A stretch of 6,564 bases of DNA, taken from assembly GCA_947631755.1 (NCBI GenBank), contig CANRMO010000137.1, positions 1 through 6,564 of the forward strand, in the 5' to 3' direction. Positions 1 through 5,759 of the stretch are shown here, one piece after another. The DNA comes from an uncultured Lachnospiraceae bacterium. Lineage in GTDB: Bacteria > Bacillota > Clostridia > Lachnospirales > Lachnospiraceae. The first letter of the stretch is position 1, and every line of letters starts with the position of its first letter. The position numbers were made by a program, and so were the translations under genes. The notes under the pieces were generated by a model, which saw nothing but the letters and a program-made list of their open reading frames with translations, did not search any database and had not been told where the DNA came from.

Positions 1-1601
1 TGATCAATCCGGGCGGTTCCATGTCCGGCGGCTCATTTAAAAACAACAGCAATCTGCTGGGAAGGCGAAGAGAGATGGAGCAGTTAAAGGATTTGCTCCA
101 GGAAATCCGCAGTGAGCTGGATGACAATAAGTCCCGGATCAAAGAGACGACAAAGCAGGTGGAGCGGTATGTGTCAGAGGCCAATGCAAAGGCGGAGACA
201 CTCAAGGAATTTGAGCTGAAAATGAATACGGCGACCATCAAATATGAGCAGGCAGTCTCTGTAAAAGAGCAAAAAGAGAGAGAATATCTGGCGATCGCCA
301 AAGATGGGAAGGAGATCGAGAACCAGAAATCAATTCTTGAGGACTCCCTGGAGCGGATCCATCTGGAGCTGGAAGAGAGCAATGGCCGGGAAGAGGAAGC
401 GAAAGAGACGATCCGGAAACTGACAGAGGAACTGAAAGAAGACCACGAAAACCAGACGGAGAAGACGGACCGTCTGAATGGCATACGGCTTGAGATCTCT
501 GGTTTTCAGCAGAAAAACAGCTATATTTCAGAAAACATACAGCGCATCCAGGAGACGGTGGCGGAACTGAAAAAAGAATATGATGAACTTGAAAAGGAAC
601 AGGAAAATTCGGACGGAGCCGTGGATGAGATGCGAAAGGCAATCACCGGATATGAGGAGAAATATGAGGAGCTCGGCAGAGAGATCCAGCGTCTTCTGAG
701 AGAGATCGATGCTGAGACGAAAAAGAAAGAAGAGAGTATGGCCTCCCAGAAAGACTTTTTTGACAGGAGAGACCGGCTGATGGAACATATCAATGAACTG
801 AATAAAGAGAGTTTCCGCCTTGATTCCCGGAAAAATAATCTGGAAGAGAAACTGGAGAGCAAGGTCAATTATATGTGGAATGAATATGAGCTTACATATC
901 ACAGCGCCAGTGAATTTGCGCTGGATGAATCTATATCCTATACCCGGATGAAAGCTAATGTAGGTGAGACAAAGTCCAAAATCCGCGAGCTGGGGGATGT
1001 GAATGTAAATGCCATTGAGGATTACAAATCTGTGTTCGAGCGGTATGAGCTTTTGAGGTCGCAGCACGATGATCTGATCGAGTCGGAAGGGGCATTAAAG
1101 AAGATCATTGAGGATCTCGACACGGAGATGCGCAAGCAGTTTACCGAGAAGTTTGCCGATATACAGAAGCAGTTTGACAAAGTATTTAAGGAGTTGTTTG
1201 GCGGAGGAAAGGGAACACTGGAACTTGTGGAAGAGGAGGATGTGCTGGAGGCGGGCATCACGATCAATGCCCAGCCGCCGGGGAAGAAGCTGGGAAATAT
1301 GATGCAGTTGTCCGGCGGGGAAAAGGCACTGACGGCTATTTCGCTCTTGTTTGCCATCCAGAATCTGAAACCGTCTCCGTTTTGCCTGCTGGATGAGATC
1401 GAAGCGGCACTTGACGATTCCAACGTAAAGAGGTATGCTAAGTATCTGCATAAGCTGACAAAGAATACGCAGTTTATCGTGATTACCCACCGGAAGGGCA
1501 CGATGGAGGCTGCGGACATTCTGTATGGGATCACTATGCAGGAAAAAGGGGTTTCGACACTGGTTTCTGTTAAATTGATCGAAGAGCAACTGGAAGTGTG
1601 A
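1..1601 (+). CDS. smc: Chromosome segregation ATPase SMC, C-terminal half (5' end outside window)
   Basis: SMC is the ATPase core of the bacterial condensin (with ScpA and ScpB) that organises and helps segregate the chromosome. The frame is open to the left edge; the first full codon is at base 3, and 532 residues are visible. Residues 1-11 (INPGGSMSGGS) are the glycine-rich end of the hinge. The following coiled coil is rich in Glu, Lys and Arg, and no proline occurs from residue 4 to 424. A conserved head-entry segment (ELGDVNVNAIEDY) starts near residue 329. The C-terminal half-head has the ABC signature LSGGEKALTA (from 436), Walker B FCLLDE (D464, E465), a D-loop (AALDD) and the H-loop His496 in ITHRKG. 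Walker A lies in the missing N-terminal half. The distance from hinge to C-terminus fits a full protein near 1,190 residues. No defect is visible. The ATG at base 21 is internal and not the gene start. ftsY follows 14 bases later. Confidence 0.97.
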   Translation, partial: INPGGSMSGGSFKNNSNLLGRRREMEQLKDLLQEIRSELDDNKSRIKETTKQVERYVSEANAKAETLKEFELKMNTATIKYEQAVSVKEQKEREYLAIAKDGKEIENQKSILEDSLERIHLELEESNGREEEAKETIRKLTEELKEDHENQTEKTDRLNGIRLEISGFQQKNSYISENIQRIQETVAELKKEYDELEKEQENSDGAVDEMRKAITGYEEKYEELGREIQRLLREIDAETKKKEESMASQKDFFDRRDRLMEHINELNKESFRLDSRKNNLEEKLESKVNYMWNEYELTYHSASEFALDESISYTRMKANVGETKSKIRELGDVNVNAIEDYKSVFERYELLRSQHDDLIESEGALKKIIEDLDTEMRKQFTEKFADIQKQFDKVFKELFGGGKGTLELVEEEDVLEAGITINAQPPGKKLGNMMQLSGGEKALTAISLLFAIQNLKPSPFCLLDEIEAALDDSNVKRYAKYLHKLTKNTQFIVITHRKGTMEAADILYGITMQEKGVSTLVSVKLIEEQLEV

Positions 1602-1602
1602 G

Positions 1603-1610
1603 AGGAAGGA
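1603..1610 (+). promoter_or_regulatory. Ribosome binding site of ftsY
   Basis: AGGAAGGA lies just after the smc stop and ends 5 bases before the ATG at 1616. It decides the ftsY start: the upstream in-frame GTG at 1598, which overlaps the smc stop codon, lies before this site and could not use it. Confidence 0.85.
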
Positions 1611-1615
1611 TTTTT

Positions 1616-2539
1616 ATGGAAGAAAAGAAAGGCTTTTTCAACCGGCTGAAGAGCGGATTGTCGAAGACGAGACAATCTTTTGTGTCCGGTGTGGATTCGC
1701 TGTTTAGTGGTTTTTCTGAAATCGATGATGATTTCTATGAGGAGCTGGAAGAACTCCTTGTGAGGGGAGACATCGGCATTGATACTACCATGCGTATTAT
1801 TGACGGACTGAAAGAGAAAGTAAAGGAAAATAAAATCAAGGAGGCCAGTGCGTGCAAGCAGCTTTTGATCGATACGATCAAGAATCAGATGCGGGTGCAC
1901 GAGGATGCTTACGAATTTCTGAACCGGAAGTCTGTGCTGCTCCTTATCGGTGTCAACGGAGTGGGGAAGACTACCAGCGTTGGCAAACTGGCCGGGCAGC
2001 TTAAGGACAGGGGGAAAAAAGTTATGCTGGCCGCCGCGGACACATTCCGGGCCGGCGCGATTGATCAGTTAAAGGAGTGGGCGAACCGTGCCGGTGTCGA
2101 TATTATCGCGGGGCAGGAGGGCTCAGATCCGGCCGCCATTGTGTACGATGCGGTGGCTGCCGCAAAAGCCAGGGATGTGGATATTCTTTTGTGCGATACA
2201 GCGGGGCGGCTCCATAACAAAAAGAATCTGATGGCGGAACTGCACAAGATCCATCTGATCATTGAAAAAGAATATCCGGACGACCTTCTGGAGACGATAA
2301 TTGTTGTGGACGGCACAACCGGCCAGAATGCTCTTTCCCAGGCCAGAGAATTTAGTGAGGTGGCGGATGTGTCCGGCGTTGTGCTGACAAAGTTGGACGG
2401 CACGGCGAAAGGCGGTATTGCAATCGCTATCCAGTCGGAATTGAATATTCCGGTAAAATATATTGGCATCGGCGAACAGATCGGCGATCTGCAGAGGTTT
2501 GACGCCGAGGAATATGTCAATGCGCTCTTTGAGTCATAA
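1616..2539 (+). CDS. ftsY: Signal recognition particle receptor FtsY
   Basis: FtsY is the SRP receptor GTPase. It docks Ffh/SRP-bound ribosomes at the membrane and, in a twin GTPase complex with Ffh, hands nascent membrane proteins to the Sec translocon. The protein has 307 residues. An N domain helical bundle covers about residues 1-100 (FYEELEELLVRGDIG at 40-54), followed by the NG GTPase: G1 P-loop GVNGVGKTT (112-120), DTFRAGA (142-148), G3 DTAGR (194-198), G4 TKLDG (258-262) and the closing GIGEQIGDL (284-292). The DTFRAGA and the FtsY-type ending RFDAEEYVNALF, with no methionine-rich M domain, separate it from Ffh. The long acidic A domain of E. coli FtsY is absent, as is usual in Gram-positive bacteria; the basic N-terminus (KKGFFNRLKSGLSKTR) may serve as the membrane-binding helix, which is inference. 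The ATG at 1616 is chosen over the GTG at 1598 because of the ribosome binding site. smc-ftsY adjacency is common in Firmicutes. Confidence 0.97.
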   Translation: MEEKKGFFNRLKSGLSKTRQSFVSGVDSLFSGFSEIDDDFYEELEELLVRGDIGIDTTMRIIDGLKEKVKENKIKEASACKQLLIDTIKNQMRVHEDAYEFLNRKSVLLLIGVNGVGKTTSVGKLAGQLKDRGKKVMLAAADTFRAGAIDQLKEWANRAGVDIIAGQEGSDPAAIVYDAVAAAKARDVDILLCDTAGRLHNKKNLMAELHKIHLIIEKEYPDDLLETIIVVDGTTGQNALSQAREFSEVADVSGVVLTKLDGTAKGGIAIAIQSELNIPVKYIGIGEQIGDLQRFDAEEYVNALFES

Positions 2540-2560
2540 TACAGGAGAATAGAGAGAAGA

Positions 2561-2565
2561 AAGGA
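2561..2565 (+). promoter_or_regulatory. Probable ribosome binding site of the threonine ammonia-lyase gene
   Basis: AAGGA ends 11 bases before the first ATG (2577), slightly longer than the usual spacing; a second in-frame ATG follows directly at 2580 and would be 14 bases away. The whole 37-base gap is purine-rich and also holds AGGAG at 2543-2547, but no start codon sits at a suitable distance behind that one. Confidence 0.55.
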
Positions 2566-2576
2566 CGTGTCCATTT

Positions 2577-3794
2577 ATGATGACACTGGATCAGTTTGAG
2601 GAAGCCAGTGAAGTGGTAAAAAATGTAATACTGCCGACAAATCTTATTTACAGCGAATATTATAGTGCAAATACCGGAGGCAGGATTTATCTGAAACCGG
2701 AAAATATGCAGTATACCGGGGCCTATAAGGTGAGAGGGGCCTATTATAAGATCAGCACTCTGTCAGAGGAAGAGAGGGAGAGGGGGCTCATCACCGCATC
2801 GGCCGGCAATCATGCCCAGGGGGTAGCCTATGCGGCGAAACTGTTTGGCGTAAAGGCAGTTATCGTGATGCCGAACACGACGCCTCTCATCAAAGTAAAC
2901 CGCACAAAAGGGTACGGCGCGGAGGTTGTGCTCTACGGGGACGTCTACGATGACGCCTGTGCGTATGCCCTGGAACTGGCGGAGGAAAAGGGCTACACGT
3001 TTATTCACCCCTTTGATGATGAGGTAGTGGCGACAGGACAGGGTTCAATCGCTATGGAGATCATCAAAGAACTCCCTACGGTGGACATGATCCTCGCGCC
3101 TGTCGGAGGAGGAGGACTGATCTGCGGGGTGGCGACGCTGGCTAAGCTTCTCAACCCCAAAATACGGATCATTGGAGTGGAGCCGGCGGGGGCGAACTGT
3201 ATGCAGGTGTCTTTAAGGCAGGGGAAAGTGGTATCGCTTCCGTCGGTCAGCACCATTGCGGACGGCACCGCGGTCAAGACGCCGGGGAGCAATATATTTC
3301 CCTATATCCAGAAAAATGTAGATGAGATCCTGACGGTTGATGACCGCGATCTGATCGTGAATTTTCTCGATGTCGTGGAAAATCACAAAATGATCGTGGA
3401 AAATTCCGGGCTTTTGAGTGTCTCGGCGCTGAAGCAGATCGAATGCGAGGGGAAAAAGATCGTCTGCATACTCAGCGGCGGCAATATGGATGTGATCACA
3501 ATGTCTTCGGTTGTCCAGCACGGGCTGATTCAGAGGGGCAGAGTGTTTACCGTCAGCGTACAGCTCCCGGACCGCCCGGGGGAACTGCTCCATGTGGCGG
3601 ATGTGATCGCAAAGTCCCAGGGCAATATTATCCGGCTGGAGCATAATCAGTTTGTCAGCATCAACCGGAATGCGGCTGTGGAGCTGACGATCACAATGGA
3701 GGCTTTTGGCATGGAACACCGGGAATCTATCATCCGTGAGCTGGAGAGAGCCGGGTACTCGCCAAAATCAGAGCAGCCGTCTGCTCTTTACTGA
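2577..3794 (+). CDS. ilvA: Threonine ammonia-lyase (threonine dehydratase) with C-terminal ACT domain
   Basis: A cytoplasmic PLP enzyme that deaminates L-threonine to 2-oxobutanoate and ammonia, the entry to isoleucine synthesis or a step of anaerobic threonine breakdown. It has 405 residues. The fold-type II catalytic domain covers about residues 10-315: the PLP-binding lysine is K51 in YTGAYKVRGA, the substrate/cofactor loop is SAGNHAQG (75-82), the phosphate-binding glycine loop is PVGGGGL (175-181), and SGGN is at 300-303. A single ACT-like domain starts near 322 (VFTVSVQLPDRPGELL) and runs to about 395. The length and single ACT domain place it in the medium form, between the short TdcB and the long E. 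coli IlvA of just over 500 residues. ACT domains in this family commonly bind branched-chain amino acids, so isoleucine or valine control is likely but not shown. Serine may be a second substrate. The symbol ilvA is by family; a catabolic tdcB-like role is possible. It starts 37 bases after ftsY and ends 18 bases before hisZ. Confidence 0.92.
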   Translation: MMTLDQFEEASEVVKNVILPTNLIYSEYYSANTGGRIYLKPENMQYTGAYKVRGAYYKISTLSEEERERGLITASAGNHAQGVAYAAKLFGVKAVIVMPNTTPLIKVNRTKGYGAEVVLYGDVYDDACAYALELAEEKGYTFIHPFDDEVVATGQGSIAMEIIKELPTVDMILAPVGGGGLICGVATLAKLLNPKIRIIGVEPAGANCMQVSLRQGKVVSLPSVSTIADGTAVKTPGSNIFPYIQKNVDEILTVDDRDLIVNFLDVVENHKMIVENSGLLSVSALKQIECEGKKIVCILSGGNMDVITMSSVVQHGLIQRGRVFTVSVQLPDRPGELLHVADVIAKSQGNIIRLEHNQFVSINRNAAVELTITMEAFGMEHRESIIRELERAGYSPKSEQPSALY

Positions 3795-3798
3795 AATG

Positions 3799-3804
3799 AG
3801 GTGA
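3799..3804 (+). promoter_or_regulatory. Ribosome binding site of hisZ
   Basis: AGGTGA ends 8 bases before the ATG at 3813. The alternative in-frame GTG at 3801 lies inside this motif, so the GTG is best read as part of the ribosome binding site and not as the start. Confidence 0.8.
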
Positions 3805-3812
3805 CGCAAATA

Positions 3813-5042
3813 ATGTCTGAAGATTTATACCAGGAGTCTCTTCTCTTCACGCCGGAGGGTGTGAGGGATATTTATGGCTTAGATTGTGAGAGACGCGCTA
3901 AAGTACAAAATGAGATCCATGCGATCATGAAATTATACGGGTTCAAGGATATCCAGACCCCTACGTTTGAATTTTTTGATATTTTTAACAGAGAGCGGGG
4001 GACGGTGACATCAAAGGAGATGTTTAAGTTTTTTGACCAGTACAACAATACGCTTGTGCTGCGTCCCGATATCACACCGTCTATCGCCAGGTGCGTCGCG
4101 AAATACTATGACAGAGAGGATATGCAGATTCGTCTCTGCTATGTGGGCAATGCCTTTATCCACCGCAGTGGTTACCAGGGAAAGCTGAGTGAGACGACAC
4201 AGGTCGGTGCGGAGCTGATGAATGATGACACGTCCGACGCCGACGGTGAGATGATTGCTATGACGATTGAATGCCTTCTGAAATCGGGATTGAAAGAATT
4301 TAAGGTGGATATCGGACATGCCGGGCTCTTTCGCGGGCTGGCGGAGGAGGCCAGTCTGACACCGGAAGAGATCGGGCAGTTAAAAGTCTATCTCTCCAAT
4401 AAAAATATATTTGCGGTAGAGGACATGCTGGAGAAAAAAGAGATTCCCTCAGACTGCAAGGAATTGCTTGTGCGCCTTCCGGATCTCTTTGGCAGCGTGG
4501 AGGAGATCGCCGCGGCAAAAGAAAAGACGAAAAATGAGAGAGCATTAGAAGCCCTTGACCGGCTGGAGAAAATTTACCAGATACTCAGGACATACGGCTT
4601 ACAGGATCACATTACCTTTGATCTCGGCATGCTGTCTCACTATGAATATTATACTGGCGTTATCTTTAAGGCGTACACATATGGGACCGGAGACGCCATT
4701 GTCACGGGGGGGCGCTATGACAACCTGGTGGAGCAGTTTGGAAAAAGGACACCGGCGATCGGGCTTGCCTTTGTCCTGGATGAACTGATGACGGCTCTTG
4801 ACAGCCAGCAGGTGGACATTGAGACAGGGGAGAAGGATACGCTGATCCTCTATCGTTCCGCCAACCGGAAGGCGGCAATTGAGCTGGCCAGTGAGCTCCG
4901 CACCCAGGGGAAAGCGGCCAGGCTGATGCGGAAAAATGCGGAAATTCCGCTGGATGTCTACAAAGACTACGGAGTCCGCAACGAGGCGTCTTCTATTTTA
5001 TATATCGATGATACCGGCGAAGTGACCGAATTTCATCTTTGA
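3813..5042 (+). CDS. hisZ: ATP phosphoribosyltransferase regulatory subunit HisZ
   Basis: HisZ is a paralogue of histidyl-tRNA synthetase that does not charge tRNA. It assembles with short HisG to form the active, histidine-sensitive ATP phosphoribosyltransferase, step one of histidine synthesis. The 409-residue product keeps the class II synthetase fold: a motif 1 region (GFKDIQTPTFEFFDIF, 43-58), a motif 2 region (109-135), YYTGVIF (279-285) and motif 3 (GGRYDNL at 299-305 to LDEL at 322-325). Against E. coli HisRS as remembered, three catalytic arginines look lost: motif 2 FRHER reads FIHRS, the RGLDYY arginine aligns with Ser275 (SHYEYY), and motif 3 GLERL reads VLDEL. That, together with hisG next door, argues for HisZ and against HisS. 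Residues from about 343 to the end may be a remnant of the HisRS C-terminal domain. The start is ATG 3813, because the GTG at 3801 is within the ribosome binding site. Confidence 0.93.
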   Translation: MSEDLYQESLLFTPEGVRDIYGLDCERRAKVQNEIHAIMKLYGFKDIQTPTFEFFDIFNRERGTVTSKEMFKFFDQYNNTLVLRPDITPSIARCVAKYYDREDMQIRLCYVGNAFIHRSGYQGKLSETTQVGAELMNDDTSDADGEMIAMTIECLLKSGLKEFKVDIGHAGLFRGLAEEASLTPEEIGQLKVYLSNKNIFAVEDMLEKKEIPSDCKELLVRLPDLFGSVEEIAAAKEKTKNERALEALDRLEKIYQILRTYGLQDHITFDLGMLSHYEYYTGVIFKAYTYGTGDAIVTGGRYDNLVEQFGKRTPAIGLAFVLDELMTALDSQQVDIETGEKDTLILYRSANRKAAIELASELRTQGKAARLMRKNAEIPLDVYKDYGVRNEASSILYIDDTGEVTEFHL

Positions 5043-5064
5043 CAGACATATTAATGCGCATAGT

Positions 5065-5079
5065 TCCGGCAGGGCCGGG
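5065..5079 (+). other. Small GC-rich hairpin in the hisZ-hisG gap
   Basis: CCGGC (5066-5070) and GCCGG (5074-5078) are perfect inverted arms around a 3-base AGG loop, extended by one possible G-U pair (5065 with 5079). No run of T follows, so it does not look like an intrinsic terminator. It lies 33 bases before the hisG start. It may be a transcript-processing or stability element, or chance in GC-rich sequence. Confidence 0.35.
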
Positions 5080-5102
5080 TCACAGAAAGCGGCGCGGAAA
5101 TG

Positions 5103-5108
5103 AGGAAG
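5103..5108 (+). promoter_or_regulatory. Ribosome binding site of hisG
   Basis: AGGAAG, with core AGGA at 5103-5106, lies 5 bases (core) before ATG 5112. The upstream in-frame ATG at 5100 has only GC-rich sequence before it and no ribosome binding site, so 5112 is preferred. Confidence 0.7.
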
Positions 5109-5111
5109 ATC

Positions 5112-5747
5112 ATGAAATATATAACAATTGCCCTGGCGAAAGGACGGCTTGCCAGGCAGACTTTGGAATTGTTGGAGCAGACTGGAATCACCTGCGAGGA
5201 GATGAAGGATAAGGATACGAGAAAACTGATTTTTGTCAATGAAGAACTGGGACTGAAGTTCTTTCTCTCCAAGACCTCAGATGTTCCTACATATGTAGAA
5301 TACGGGGCGGCGGATATCGGTGTCGTGGGAAGTGACACGATCATGGAAGAGGGAAGGAAAGTCCTGGAAGTTCTTGATCTCGGCCTGGGAAAATGTGATA
5401 TGTGCGTGGCGGGGCCTGTGGCGGCAAAAGAACTGCTCAGGAAAAATCAGGTGATCCGCGTAGCCTCCAAATATCCGAAGATTGCAAAGAATTATTTTTA
5501 TGGAAAAAAACATCAGACGGTTGAGATCATCAAGCTGAATGGTTCCGTGGAGCTGGCGCCCATTGTCGGCTTGTCGGAAGTGATCGTGGATATTGTGGAG
5601 ACTGGCTCTACGCTGAGGGCTAATGGCCTGGAGGTGCTGGAGACGATCTGCCCGCTGTCGGCGAGAGTGATTGTCAATGAGGCCAGTATGAAACTCCAGA
5701 GGGAGAGAATTACAAAAATTGTGAAAGATCTGAAACAGGCACTATAG
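5112..5747 (+). CDS. hisG: ATP phosphoribosyltransferase catalytic subunit HisG, short form
   Basis: HisG condenses ATP with PRPP to give N1-(5-phosphoribosyl)-ATP and pyrophosphate, the first and feedback-controlled step of histidine synthesis, in the cytoplasm. The 211-residue protein is of the short type: it has the two catalytic subdomains but lacks the C-terminal histidine-binding domain of the long form (about 290-300 residues), and so should need HisZ, encoded just upstream. Visible motifs are the N-terminal ITIALAKGRL (4-13), ADIGVVGSDTI (67-77), RVASKYP (116-122) and the PRPP-binding family signature GLSEVIVDIVETGSTLRANG (153-172). Nothing essential appears missing. The start is taken at ATG 5112, where the protein begins MKYITIALAKGRL as is typical of the family; an in-frame ATG at 5100 would add MRKI but lacks a ribosome binding site. 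hisD follows after 12 bases, indicating co-translation in one operon. Confidence 0.96.
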   Translation: MKYITIALAKGRLARQTLELLEQTGITCEEMKDKDTRKLIFVNEELGLKFFLSKTSDVPTYVEYGAADIGVVGSDTIMEEGRKVLEVLDLGLGKCDMCVAGPVAAKELLRKNQVIRVASKYPKIAKNYFYGKKHQTVEIIKLNGSVELAPIVGLSEVIVDIVETGSTLRANGLEVLETICPLSARVIVNEASMKLQRERITKIVKDLKQAL

Positions 5748-5753
5748 GGAGGT
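5747..5753 (+). promoter_or_regulatory. Ribosome binding site of hisD
   Basis: GGGAGGT begins on the last base of the hisG stop codon and ends 6 bases before ATG 5760. It is the strongest ribosome binding site in the window and fixes the hisD start. Confidence 0.85.
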
Positions 5754-5759
5754 AAGCAC

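Noticed and set aside
1022..1900. Long minus-strand open frame (292 codons) spanning the smc-ftsY junction
   Set aside because: It is the antisense of two clear genes, its translation is low-complexity Ser/Phe/Ile-rich with no recognisable motif, and it is explained by the codon use of the plus-strand genes.
2535..2540. CATAAT at the ftsY stop as a -10 element for the threonine ammonia-lyase gene
   Set aside because: Five of six bases match, but no -35-like hexamer lies 16-18 bases upstream (the nearest, TTGACG at 2499-2504, is 30 bases away).
5039..5064. Possible promoter at the end of hisZ: a perfect TTGACA at 5039-5044
   Set aside because: The only -10-like hexamer nearby is CATAGT at 5059-5064, with a 14-base spacer and four of six matches. 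At 16-18 bases there is nothing acceptable, and the TTGACA is partly the hisZ final codon and stop.
5065..5079. Intrinsic terminator between hisZ and hisG
   Set aside because: The stem is only five to six base pairs and no T-rich tract follows, so termination is unlikely.
5054..5209. Small plus-strand frame of about 51 codons starting in the hisZ-hisG gap, as a possible his leader peptide
   Set aside because: It lacks a ribosome binding site, has no run of histidine codons, and most of it overlaps hisG in another frame.
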